From an uncultured Granulosicoccaceae bacterium (GTDB taxonomy: Bacteria; Pseudomonadota; Gammaproteobacteria; Granulosicoccales; Granulosicoccaceae): a stretch of DNA of 37,482 bases. Where the stretch lies: the NCBI GenBank assembly GCA_937922015.1, contig CAKZVB010000117.1:1-37482 (forward strand), given 5' to 3'. Of this stretch, positions 1-9,300 are shown one piece after another; position 1 is the stretch's first letter; each line of letters starts with the position of its first letter. The notes under the pieces were generated by a model. That model saw only the letters and a list, made by a program, of their open reading frames with translations. It searched no databases and was not told where the DNA came from. The position numbers and the translations under genes are program-made.

Positions 1-575
1 TTTTTTATCGAATGCCGTATGTGTAGCGCAAAGCACGGTAAGCTATTGAATTCACTACCCACAATCAGCGCTTTAACGTAAGCCAGAGCGAGATTTCGGC
101 AATAAGAAGAGCCGCAAATCAGGGCAAACTGAACAAAGCTCTCGCAACAACACTGCTCTTCCGGCAGGGTCTGTCCGACTTTGCAATATTTTCCGGGAGT
201 TTTTGCGGAAAAACATTTAAGAATCGCTCACGGCCAACTACTGCGAAGTCGAACAAGAAGCCTTTAACTTTTGGTAACAGGCACGTTGTACGGGCACAAA
301 ACGCCACCGCCCCGGTGCAATGAGCAGGATTGCTGCACCACAACCGCTATTCGCCAAAAAAGATTTACTGGCACTGGAGTTCGGAATTGGAATTGGAACG
401 ATGACGATGCGCCTGGACGCAATGAACCGGAGTCTGCGAACGTTCTCCGCAGAGCTGGAATTTACCGCACCAACAGCATTCAACGCGAGCTTATCAGCCC
501 GGAATGAAGACGACCAGACAACAAGAGCCCTTTCGCCGGCGCTCAATTAACTTGTACCCCTTATCTAAGCAGGTC
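1..575. other. No recognisable gene
   Basis: Several short open frames overlap one another on both strands here, but none shows a recognisable domain, a convincing ribosome binding site or a consistent codon pattern. I see no RNA gene. The right edge lies just downstream of the cold-shock gene on the minus strand. A weak GAGC/GCTC hairpin near 520-545 could end that transcript, but it lacks a clear T-run. Confidence 0.4.
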
Positions 576-851
576 CTATCGATTACCTGATATGTCGTCT
601 TCCAGGTCATCTTCCAAATGGTCCTGTTCGTCTTCCTCACCTTCAGCAACTTCCACTTCAGCTGCTTGCCAGCCCTTCTCGCTTTTCACCTGAAGGTAAC
701 TTACGTTTTGCCCTTCCCGTAGGTTTTTGAAACCTTCCAGTAAAATGGCTCGGTAATGGACAAAGACATCCTCTCCTTCCGGGCTGAGGATAAATCCGTA
801 TCCCTTCTCAGTATTGAACCACTTAACGGTTCCATGTTTTCTGTTACTCAA
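576..851 (-). CDS. Cold-shock-domain protein with acidic C-terminal tail
   Basis: A 91-residue protein with one cold-shock domain (about residues 5-65), an OB fold that binds single-stranded RNA or DNA and usually acts as an RNA chaperone or antiterminator. The GTVKWFN start of the domain is present, followed by RNP1-like KGYGFI and RNP2-like VFVHY. Unlike the usual 65-70 residue CspA proteins, it continues into a tail of about 20 mostly Glu/Asp residues. The start appears to be TTG at 849-851, with AAGG nine bases upstream; no in-frame ATG is available before the domain. It stands alone, with no gene neighbour within 1.4 kb on its 5' side. Cold induction is possible but not shown by the sequence. 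Confidence 0.9.
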   Translation of the reverse strand: MSNRKHGTVKWFNTEKGYGFILSPEGEDVFVHYRAILLEGFKNLREGQNVSYLQVKSEKGWQAAEVEVAEGEEDEQDHLEDDLEDDISGNR

Positions 852-2280
852 AACTGACTACCTTGGTTGTTTGTCAATTATTCGACTTTCTGAAACACAC
901 ATTGGTTCCGGAATCCCCGGTTTCCACGCTGTTTACACTTTAGTTAGCGACCAAAGACAACTGATTCGCAGTATTACCACAATTAGTACATATGGGTGTC
1001 CCGAAACTGGGGGCTTAGTACTGGAACTCAAGGTTCAAATAGCTTTTAGAACCTGTACAGGTCTCTACAGGATAAGCAAAACAATCATAGTAAGCAACTC
1101 CCGGTTCTACTGTTGTTTTAGCATCCGGATTCAGCCGATTCAGCAAAGCCATTGTAAAAGCATCCTCTTTCATGAACGACGAAACTTATATGAATCTAAT
1201 TCCACTTTATCTGCGTTGAAAGCCCGCAAAATTCCAGCTAGCTATCGGTACCCGCTTTGTTAAAAGTACGCGAACACTCTATAAGAAAAATAACACTCGT
1301 ATCACCGTAGTAACACGGCCTTCACTTCATCTGATTTTTGTACAACATGAAGATAGTAGTCAGCCAGAGTTTTAACCACAATATTTTTTAACGTGACGAG
1401 TATTTCATAAATATACCTCCGTAGACTTCGCCAATATGCCACATGCCTGGTACTAGTCCTGACAACACACAGGCAAAGGGGGCCAGCGCCACGATTCAGA
1501 AAACTCAATGAGCTGGTCTATGAACTCTTGCTTTAACTACCCTTTGCAGTCCGAATTGTTATACCTCGATAGTTTTACTTAACATCCTTTGCTCGCACCT
1601 GGACCGTATGCCTCTAGTAGAGCTTCAACCTAAAAAAAAAAGCAGCACCGGCATTATAATGTGTATCGAGTCATCAATAATTTAAGCCGAGCAAAGCATC
1701 ATTTAAGTCAGGCTCTAAGGCCTTTCTTATAAACCGTTAATAACAACGTATAGATCGTTGCAGTGGGAAGGCTGTTGCACTGCATTGAACCTTCACAAGA
1801 ATCAGGGTTTACCAGCCGACCTACAGGCTGAGAGCCGCAACAGTATCAAGATAATTTAAATTAGCGACGGTTGGACGCTCGCAGTTCAATGGACCGTATC
1901 GGCCCGCTATCTTCGGAATATGTTGCGTTCGCATATTTCCGGAGTTTTTACTTAGCTCGCGACTTATCTGTTTAAGTTGTCGCGCGCTATGCCTTAGCGT
2001 GAACTTGTTTCTACCTGTCCAATGGGTGCTATGAATGTAAATAAAGCCACCCTGTACTTCGCCATTACCAACCGAACGACACAGATTGCAACCAAAATTC
2101 CGGCGAAAGAGCAGACCCGGTTAATCTGCACCGGTATGACTGATGCGCAACAAAGAGGCACTAAACACACTACCATGTGCAGCCAGTCAGCAGCTTTGCG
2201 CTGTCTCTTTAAAAATAATCATGTTGTTATTTGCAAAGTGGCTTCGAATGTGCGAGAAAGAAGGTCCCTGGGGCAACGAA
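852..2280. other. Gene-poor intergenic region
   Basis: About 1.4 kb with stop codons in all frames and no domain that I recognise. A 149-codon plus-strand frame at 814-1263 overlaps the start of the cold-shock gene and resembles no family known to me. There is an A10 run near 1633. I found no tRNA, rRNA, CRISPR or insertion-sequence ends. The region could hold the cold-shock gene's promoter and long leader, decayed genes, or an unrecognised small RNA. Confidence 0.4.
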
Positions 2281-2292
2281 AAGGAGGTGATC
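2281..2292 (+). promoter_or_regulatory. Exceptionally long Shine-Dalgarno sequence
   Basis: AAGGAGGTGATC is fully complementary over 12 bases to the conserved 3' end of bacterial 16S rRNA (GATCACCTCCTT). It directly abuts a TTG codon at 2293, so the GGAGG core sits 6-7 bases upstream of it. This decides the start of the small lipoprotein gene. Confidence 0.75.
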
Positions 2293-2499
2293 TTGAAATC
2301 TTTACTCACTATGACAACGGGCATTTTGGTTTTTGTTGCAAGCGGTGTATCCGCTTGTCCATTTATGGATGCTGAGCAAAAAACCACCGAACTAAGTCAA
2401 GATCAGACTCTACAAACTCTGGTTGAAAACGATGTTGAAACTACGGATCCTGAGCTGCTAGCGAAACTTTTGCTACAACAGGAAAAAGAAGTCAACTAA
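2293..2499 (+). CDS. Small predicted lipoprotein, unknown function
   Basis: A 68-residue protein starting at TTG. Residues 1-21 form a hydrophobic signal peptide ending in the lipobox-like VSAC (Cys22), so lipidation by Lgt and cleavage by LspA are plausible. The mature part of about 47 residues is acidic and polar with two predicted amphipathic stretches; I recognise no domain. The start is fixed by the 12-base anti-16S match directly upstream; an ATG 50 codons further upstream is in frame but has no ribosome binding site and would bury the signal peptide. A hairpin terminator follows 23 bases after the stop, so it is probably a single-gene transcript. The family is unknown to me, and a simple secreted peptide is the alternative to a lipoprotein. 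Confidence 0.65.
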   Translation: MKSLLTMTTGILVFVASGVSACPFMDAEQKTTELSQDQTLQTLVENDVETTDPELLAKLLLQQEKEVN

Positions 2500-2522
2500 T
2501 TCGGCTGCTTGTTAACAGAGTG

Positions 2523-2554
2523 CATCCGGCCCCTGCGGGGGCCGGATGTTTTAT
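2523..2554 (+). terminator. Rho-independent terminator
   Basis: An 11-bp GC-rich inverted repeat, CATCCGGCCCC and GGGGCCGGATG, with a 4-base loop, followed by TTTTAT. It lies 23 bases downstream of the small lipoprotein stop codon. Confidence 0.85.
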
Positions 2555-2829
2555 CGCCATCCCCGGCTTAAACCCTGTTCCCTGAAATCAGCGTTACCTC
2601 ACGATTCCATGCTCAGCAATTGCGTGACACTGAATTGACAACTCCCCTTCGCTGATTTTCCGTTAACTCTTCCCGCCTGGCGGTCATCAGGTATGCCGCT
2701 TGCATTGGTGTACTGTTCCCGTTCTAACCCGGCACCTTTTACGGCTGCCATGTTTTGTAACTTGTAGAACTACCAGAACTGCCGATAGCACAGATAACAA
2801 CTTTGAATTCGCCTCCCGGAGACAATCTA

Positions 2830-3303
2830 ATGCGCCAACTCAATCAAACATTTATGCCTGTATGCCTGGCCCTTTTTATCGCCGGTTGTGGCGGATCAAA
2901 TGAAACGATGGACGCACCGTTAGCTGACAATAGTGAGTTAGTTCAAAGAGATGTCACAAGCCCTGATACCGACGGTGATGGTGTGTCAGACGAGGAAGAG
3001 GGCACCGGTGATATGGATGGTGACGGGATTCCAAACTATCTCGATCTGGATAGTGACGGTGACTCAATCTCAGATGCACACGAGTACAACCACCCTTGTG
3101 CCGATCACTTTGCTGAACAAATAGCGCTCAACGGCACGCCGGACCTGCAACGTGACTTTCCTGAATTCAGCGAGCGCATTCCTTTAGTAGTAACTGAATA
3201 CTGGTACGAATCCACTGCAAAAATAATTCGTTTCACTTCCATGGAAACTGATGACTTCTGCACTGTCGTTACCGAGGAAAACACATCAGTCTGGAGCAAC
3301 TAG
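2830..3303 (+). CDS. Lipoprotein with thrombospondin type 3 / Ca-binding repeats
   Basis: A 157-residue predicted lipoprotein. The signal peptide ends in the lipobox IAGC (Cys20), followed by GGSN, which suggests the lipidated Cys continues to the outer membrane because there is no Asp at +2. Residues 46-85 carry three Asp-rich calcium-binding repeats of the thrombospondin type 3 kind: [24 protein letters not shown] and [12 protein letters not shown]. The C-terminal 70 residues (with Cys90 and Cys144, perhaps a disulphide) belong to no family I recognise. The ATG at 2830 is chosen because CGGAG lies 8 bases upstream; an in-frame ATG 27 bases earlier lacks a site. A terminator about 110 bases downstream indicates its own transcript. 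The function is probably structural or adhesive at the cell surface. Confidence 0.75.
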   Translation: MRQLNQTFMPVCLALFIAGCGGSNETMDAPLADNSELVQRDVTSPDTDGDGVSDEEEGTGDMDGDGIPNYLDLDSDGDSISDAHEYNHPCADHFAEQIALNGTPDLQRDFPEFSERIPLVVTEYWYESTAKIIRFTSMETDDFCTVVTEENTSVWSN

Positions 3304-3412
3304 CCAGAATTTATTATGGTCCCTGTGTTGTCAGCTATTGGCCGTACAGGGGCATTCAGATCAGACCACTAACTCGGTTCAATGTGATCTACAACATCCG
3401 AACGAATTCAAT

Positions 3413-3438
3413 CGGCCACCTTAGAGTGGCCGTTTTTA
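3413..3438 (+). terminator. Rho-independent terminator
   Basis: A 7-bp inverted repeat CGGCCAC / GTGGCCG with a 6-base loop, followed by TTTTTATT, downstream of the calcium-repeat lipoprotein gene. Confidence 0.8.
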
Positions 3439-3925
3439 TTCTCAGGTCTTATCCCTGAAGACCACCAAATAACACTAACCGGCCCTTGAATCCTACGCCC
3501 TGGTCAACCTTACCACTGGCGTTCACGACCTCTATCCGGGTAAAAGTATACAAACATCTGATTATCGACTGGTCCTCGCCATAGTCATTGAATAAAAGCA
3601 CAACAGAAAAACCTGTTCCACACACGACCATCACTGAATGCCTGCCACACTCAACACCACAATCTGCAAATACCTCAGCTGTTTCCCCCACGGTGAAATA
3701 TTAGCGACAATCGTTGAAAATCACGGAAATTCAGTCAGCGATTTCTGATCCATTGAACTACCCAACACAATACCTGTCGATGGACTGATGAATACGGGAA
3801 ATACAGACGTGATGGAATTGAAGCCACATGGTTGTGTACAATGATTTTCAGCCTGCAGAAGCCATGTCGCCGGCTCTGAGTTTTTTAACACTGTTAAAAA
3901 TAACCAAACAAACGAACGCCCCCTT
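3439..3925. other. Intergenic region upstream of the SCO1 gene
   Basis: About 490 bases without a convincing gene. A minus-strand 80-codon frame (3449-3691, GTG start) has no domain and no ribosome binding site. The SCO1 promoter presumably lies near 3850-3920, but I see no strong consensus. Confidence 0.35.
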
Positions 3926-4543
3926 ATGAAAAAGATATTGTTAGTCGTGTTATGCACCGCCGCTATCGGCATCGGTGCCTGGTTCGGGCTCAATCAAAAT
4001 CAGACAAGTCCACTTGAAATTTCCGGGTTTGCTTTTCCCCAGCCAAAACCACTGAGCTCCATTGATCTTGTCAGCCACGACAACCAACCAGTTAATGAAG
4101 AGTCGTTCAAAGACAAATGGACCTTTATCTATGTCGGCTATACATTTTGTCCGGACGCTTGCCCGATGACCATGACGGTACTAAATCAAATACATGGTAT
4201 TCTCGCAACAAAAAAGAAAAGCAGCGACGTGAACATGATGCTGGTGTCGGTCGACCCTGATCGAGACACACCGGAAAAACTGGCTGAGTACGTCAAATAC
4301 TTCAATACATCGTTCAGTGCCGCCAGCGGCACACCCGAGAATATCAAAGAATTTGCCAACCAGGTAAGCTCTGTTTACGTGCTTCCGGAAGACAGAAGCG
4401 ATCCAAATTATCTGGTCGATCATTCATCATCCATCATCCTTATAGATCCAAACGCATCAGTACATGCGATCTTCACCCCGCCACAAACGGCGACTGACCT
4501 TGCTGACGATTTTGTAAAATTATCCGACAGGTTTTATAACTAG
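3926..4543 (+). CDS. SCO1/SenC-family copper chaperone
   Basis: A 205-residue membrane-anchored thioredoxin-fold protein of the SCO1/SenC/PrrC family, which delivers copper to, or reduces the cysteines of, the CuA site of cytochrome c oxidase in the periplasm. An N-terminal membrane anchor or signal (about residues 3-22) precedes the fold. The copper ligands of the family are all visible: the CPDAC motif (Cys75, Cys79) and the distal His166 in DHSSS. VSVDPDRDTP is the usual SCO core motif. The length is typical. No cytochrome oxidase subunit or other heme-copper gene is nearby, so it is an orphan copy and may serve a distant oxidase or general copper or redox homeostasis. A terminator about 70 bases downstream ends the transcript. 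Confidence 0.92.
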   Translation: MKKILLVVLCTAAIGIGAWFGLNQNQTSPLEISGFAFPQPKPLSSIDLVSHDNQPVNEESFKDKWTFIYVGYTFCPDACPMTMTVLNQIHGILATKKKSSDVNMMLVSVDPDRDTPEKLAEYVKYFNTSFSAASGTPENIKEFANQVSSVYVLPEDRSDPNYLVDHSSSIILIDPNASVHAIFTPPQTATDLADDFVKLSDRFYN

Positions 4544-4614
4544 CGGGGGGCGTGCGGAGACTTCAAAAACACTTTATATCCACAGCGGCAGCCATTGCCG
4601 CATTAGAAAACTCG

Positions 4615-4642
4615 ACGCAGACGCACTTATGCCTGCGTTTTT
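4615..4642 (+). terminator. Rho-independent terminator of the SCO1 gene
   Basis: ACGCAG and CTGCGT arms with a 12-base loop, followed by a run of five T. It lies 71 bases after the SCO1 stop codon and overlaps the start of the dispersed repeat. Confidence 0.65.
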
Positions 4643-4707
4643 CACCTTGCCATGACGACTGTCTGACTAAAAAGTTTGCACCGAAGTTCATCCCCACACC
4701 CCCACTA
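4634..4707 (+). repeat. Dispersed imperfect repeat 1, copy A
   Basis: Matches copy B at 35650-35721. The aligned core shares TTTC, CCTTGC, the 10-base TGACGACTGT at identical spacing, then AAAAGTTTG and ACCGAA, and both end in CCCACTAG. It lies downstream of the plus-strand SCO1 gene. It may be a small intergenic repeat family or a shared 3' regulatory element; two copies are too few to tell. Confidence 0.5.
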
Positions 4708-4899
4708 GCCTGCTTGTCACGACTGAACATAATCATAGACAGGGCGAGGGGCTATGCGGGCCGCACAGGTCTACAAGAGTGGCCATAACAGAGGGAAATG
4801 CTTACGATGTACGGAACAACCAACTGGCGCTTAATTGCTCGCTTTATTGGTACACTAAACTTTATGTAAAAAGTTCCACCACCAACTCGTGACACCACA

Positions 4900-6102
4900 A
4901 TGATTATTAAAGATCTTGATACCTATATTGTCGGAAACCCTCCACCTCACAAAGGGGGACGCTACTTTATTTTTGTGAAGTTGACAACGGACAACGGTAT
5001 TAGCGGATTTGGAGAGGTATACAACGCGACCTTCGCGCCGGGGGTTGTTAAACATATGATTGAGGATGTATTCACCTCACATGTTGAGAACACCGACCCC
5101 TTTAGAATTGAAACGCTCTGGCGCAACGTCTATGCCCGCGGATATTCCTCGAGGCCTGACATCTCACTCATCAGTGTACTCAGCGGTCTCGAAATCGCTC
5201 TATGGGATATCGTCGGCAAAGCCGTTGAAAAACCCATATATGAGCTACTGGGAGGGAAGGTTCACGAAAGACTGCGCTCGTACACCTACCTGTATCCCGC
5301 TAATGATGCGGACGCCAACAGTGCCGATCCGGTTTATTCAGACCCGGATACTGCAGCAGCACGTGCAGTGGAATATGTCGAACAGGGTTTTACCGCGGTA
5401 AAATTTGATCCGGCCGGCCCATACACAACTTTTGATCCCCACCAACCGGACCTTGAATCAATTAACAGAAGTAAAACATTTGTTGAAAAAATTCGCTCAG
5501 CAGTGGGGCCAAAGGCGGATCTGCTGTTCGGCACCCACGGGCAATTTACTACCGCCGGCGCTATACGGCTGGCGCGCGTTCTGGAGGACAGCGACCCACT
5601 TTGGTTTGAGGAACCGGTACCACCGGAAATGCCAGAGGAAATGGCAAGGGTCGCCAAACAAACCAGTATCCCTGTCGCAACGGGTGAACGACTGACCACA
5701 AAATACGAATTTTCCCGGGTACTGGCACTACAGGCGGCCTCAATTTTACAACCGGCTCTGGGCAGAGTCGGCGGCATACTTGAAGGCAAAAAGATCGCCA
5801 GCATGGCTGAATCCCACTACGCACAGATAGCACCCCATTTATATTGTGGACCTATCGAAGCGGCGGCCAATATTCAATTAGGTGCTTGCAGTCCCAATTT
5901 TCTCATTCTTGAGAGTATCGAGACGTGGTCCGGGTTTCATCGCCAATTATTAAATCAAGCAATAGAATGGCAGGATGGCTGCGTGATTCCACCCACCGCT
6001 CCGGGGCTTGGCTTTGAACTAAACGAGCAAGTTGCCAGAGACAATCCATACCTGGAAAACAAGCTTCATCTGGAACCACAGAACACACCTGTGAGTTACT
6101 GA
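4900..6102 (+). CDS. Enolase-superfamily sugar-acid dehydratase-like protein
   Basis: A 400-residue protein of the mandelate racemase/muconate lactonizing enzyme group, nearest by eye to galactonate-type acid-sugar dehydratases. The N-terminal capping domain (about 1-130) contains ALWDIVGKA and LLGGK; the barrel follows. Visible motifs are KFD (168-170), GTHG (211-214), FEEP (236-239), GER (262-264) and PHLY (312-315). Glu238 and Glu263 fit as metal ligands and His213/His313 as acid/base residues. The first carboxylate ligand, usually Asp in DxHG, is Gly211 here. The substrate cannot be assigned from sequence; an acid sugar is the inference. It is a single gene with no sugar transporter or aldolase beside it. 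The start at 4900 follows a short AT-rich leader without a strong ribosome binding site. Confidence 0.85.
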   Translation: MIIKDLDTYIVGNPPPHKGGRYFIFVKLTTDNGISGFGEVYNATFAPGVVKHMIEDVFTSHVENTDPFRIETLWRNVYARGYSSRPDISLISVLSGLEIALWDIVGKAVEKPIYELLGGKVHERLRSYTYLYPANDADANSADPVYSDPDTAAARAVEYVEQGFTAVKFDPAGPYTTFDPHQPDLESINRSKTFVEKIRSAVGPKADLLFGTHGQFTTAGAIRLARVLEDSDPLWFEEPVPPEMPEEMARVAKQTSIPVATGERLTTKYEFSRVLALQAASILQPALGRVGGILEGKKIASMAESHYAQIAPHLYCGPIEAAANIQLGACSPNFLILESIETWSGFHRQLLNQAIEWQDGCVIPPTAPGLGFELNEQVARDNPYLENKLHLEPQNTPVSY

Positions 6103-6392
6103 GCAATGCACATACAGAAACAAATAACAGCACCGGTCTGCAATGACCGGCGCAACACAAACACTTAAAAAAGCTCTAGTCACAGCACTACCACGCTATA
6201 AAATCCTTCTTCAAATTCTCAGAACCGTGTCAAAAAACGCTGTTAAACCATGTGATTGACCACAAGGAATTCGGATAACTTCGTTCCACTCGTTAAAGGA
6301 TCAAGCCAACTAACCTCTATATAGGCCGTACGAAATTGTACAGTCGCATTACGTGCGGACGTCGAGTCCAATCGCTACTAACGAGGATCAGC
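6103..6392. other. Intergenic region upstream of the PilY1-like gene
   Basis: About 290 bases. A CCGGTC/GACCGG hairpin at 6134-6151 could be a weak terminator for the upstream enzyme gene, although it lacks a T-run. The PilY1-like promoter should lie here, but I could not assign it. ACGAGGA at 6381-6387 is the ribosome binding site for the ATG at 6393. Confidence 0.4.
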
Positions 6393-9300
6393 ATGGTCAA
6401 CCGTTTTTCTAACTTTCGTCGTTTTGGCAGCGTTCTATTTTTAACTCTTCTTGTTTGCAACCCTCTTTGGGCTGACGACATAGAGATCTTTTTTGGCAGA
6501 ACTACCAATCAGGACATACAGCCAAACGTGCTGTTTATACTCGATGGATCAGGTTCGATGAATTGGTACGACTGCGCCAATGGCAAGGTATATTCCCGAA
6601 GTTGCGGTGACGGCACACCAGCTGGCACAACCACCCGCCTGACGAGACTAAAAGACTCGCTGAAAGATGTATTGAACAACACCAGCAACATTAATGTTGG
6701 ACTGATGCGATTTAGCCACACTAACAGTGGTGGCAGAATCACCTACCCGATTCGAAACATCGATCAACAACTATGTAATGGTGAGCCGTGCGGGGCTGAT
6801 ACTATTTTCACCGCACAGTCTGCACCCGCTGACACTAGTGATGACGCAGCACAGCGACAAACCGGCACCATGATTCTCGATGAGCCAACTATGGCACTCA
6901 TGACTGACCCTAACCTTCCTGAGGGAAATTCATTCATCGGATTTCGTTTCCCGGACTTACAGATTCCCCAGGGTGCAACTATTACAGACGCGCGCGTTTC
7001 GTTTACCTCTGCGACAGACAGCACAGCCACCACCAACATGGTTATACAGGCAGAAGATACTCACGATGCAGTAGCTTATACCGACAATTCCAATAACATA
7101 GGCAGCCGCAACAAAATTTATAACACCGTGGGCTGGAATTCTATTCCGGATTGGCAAAAGGAAGGCAGCTATGAATCTCCAAATATTGCCAGCCTGGTAC
7201 AACCAATTATTTCAAAAGCCAGCTGGTGCGGCGGTAACGCGTTCGGTCTGGTTATTAATGGTATGGGTAGCCGGATGATATCGACATTCGATGCGGGCTC
7301 CAGCACAGCGCCAACACTCCGCGTGTCATACAAACTTGATGCAGTTCCCGACACCGGGGGTTGTACTAAATCCAGTATTGTTTCCCGGCTAAATTTTGGA
7401 ACCGATGATGCTATCGAACAGGTCAAGGCAAATAATGGCGGCAAACACAAGGTAAAGAGATGGCATAAATTCAACATTGTCTCGCAGCCTTCTTCCAGCC
7501 GCACAGTTGGCTATGATGCTGCTGTTCGATTCAGGGAGGTAAATATACCGCAGGGCTCAACAATTATTTCTGCATCACTGTCACTTACCACTAAGAAGCT
7601 CAATTGGTATTCTAAATACCCCAACATCTCAATTAGTGCGCAGGACAGCGCCAATCCATCGGCTATTTCCGGCACTACAAGAAACATCAGCAACAGGCAG
7701 TTGACGTCCAGCGTTAACTGGTCAAATATATCATCCGCTCCGGATACCATAGTTACGTCTCCCGATTTAACCAGTCAGGTCCAGTACCTGGTGAACCTGG
7801 GTGGCTGGGAAAGCGGCAATTCAATGTTGTTTGTGCTTAAACCTCTCGGCAGCGGCGGACATGGTTTTTACAGCTATGATTCAAACCCTTCCCAGGCACC
7901 TCTGCTACGAATAGACTTCGAAACGCAGATCCGCACGGCACAGGATAAAATTAACGGACCTGTTACCGATGTACGCTCTGAAATCATTGCTGAAGTAGAC
8001 GCGATGACAGCCGATCACGGAACACCTACAGTAGGCGCACTGCTGGAGGCAAAAAGGTATTTTGCCGGATCAGACGTTCACTACGGTCTAAATCGTTTTG
8101 CCGATCGCAATGCCGTGAAGTACCCCTACTATCGTGGTCGTTACTCAAGAGTATCAACTCCTGACTCTTACACCGGCGGAACCGTGGTTAGAAGCGCCAG
8201 CTGTTACGAAAATGCACTGGATGGACAGTATTGCTCCGAGGAGCATATTACCGGCAGCCCGGTATACGTTTCACCGTTTACACATGAGTGTCAAACCAAT
8301 CACATTGTTTTGCTGACTGATGGTGATCCCACAGCCGACTCCGCAGCGGCCAACAGCGTGATAAGTCTTACGGGCAGCTCTTGTGATGAGCAAAGCGGTG
8401 GTCGTGGTACCTGTGGTGAAGAAATTGCAGAATACATGAACACTGTTGATCAACATTCCTTTGGAGGTGACCAGTTTATTACCACTCACACCATTGGTTT
8501 TAACTTTACTACTCAATGGCTAAAGGATGTAGCTAAAGCCGGGGGCGGTGGCTACTATACAGCTGACACGTCCCTGCAGCTAAGCTCAGCTCTCGCTAAT
8601 ATTATCGACTCAGTACAAGACGAAAGCTCCTCATTTGTCGCCCCGGGTGCTACCGTAGACAATTTTTCAAAAGTCTCGCATAGAAACGATATATATCTCG
8701 CGTTGTTCCAGCCACAATCAACACCGGGCTGGAAGGGAAATCTAAAACGCTATGACTTTTCCGGTAATCCGGCACAATTGCATGATGCTTCTACACCGAA
8801 GAAACAAGCAGTAGATCCTGAAACCGGTAAATTCCATGACGACTCCAAAAGTCATTGGTCTGCCACTGCCGATGGCAACACCATCGCTGCCGGTGGTGCC
8901 GCAAGTCGACTACTACCTAATGCGAGAAAAGTGTACACCTACACCGGTACGAACCCGAATCTGGCTCACGGTTCTAATGCATTTTCTATCGACAACGGTG
9001 CGATTACAGCGGCAGACTTAAGTCTTAACGATGGTGACACTGCAGCTCGCAAAAAAGTTATTCAGTGGGCTCTTGGCTATGACGTTCAGGACGAAGACAA
9101 CGATAACAACACCGAAGAGGGCAGATACCATATAGGCGATCCACTGCATTCAAGGCCCGTTATTGTGACCTACGGCGGTACTACAGAAGACCCTGATTCG
9201 GTCATCTACTTTGGCACCAATGATGGTTTTGTTCACGGCATTGAAACTGATACTGGTGACGAAAGCTTCGCATTCATACCAACAGAGCTATTCCCCAACC

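Larger units (their letters stand above)
4544..4899. other. Intergenic region with terminator and dispersed repeat
   Basis: Contains the SCO1 terminator (4615-4642) and one copy of an imperfect dispersed repeat (4634-4707). A 78-codon plus-strand frame through it has no recognisable domain and is better explained by the repeat. The promoter of the downstream enzyme gene probably lies near 4830-4875, where A/T-rich sequence occurs. Confidence 0.5.

Noticed and set aside
814..1263. 149-codon plus-strand frame
   Set aside because: It overlaps the start of the cold-shock gene, has no ribosome binding site and no recognisable domain.
2278..2293. Possible 16S rRNA 3' end on the minus strand
   Set aside because: Only the 12-base anti-Shine-Dalgarno match is shared; the flanking sequence bears no relation to 16S rRNA.
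3449..3691. 80-codon minus-strand frame with GTG start
   Set aside because: No domain or ribosome binding site; composition does not resemble nearby genes.
4552..4788. Small Cys-containing frame with a look-alike near 35622
   Set aside because: The similarity comes from the dispersed DNA repeat; the two copies differ by an indel that breaks the frame, so a shared protein is unlikely.
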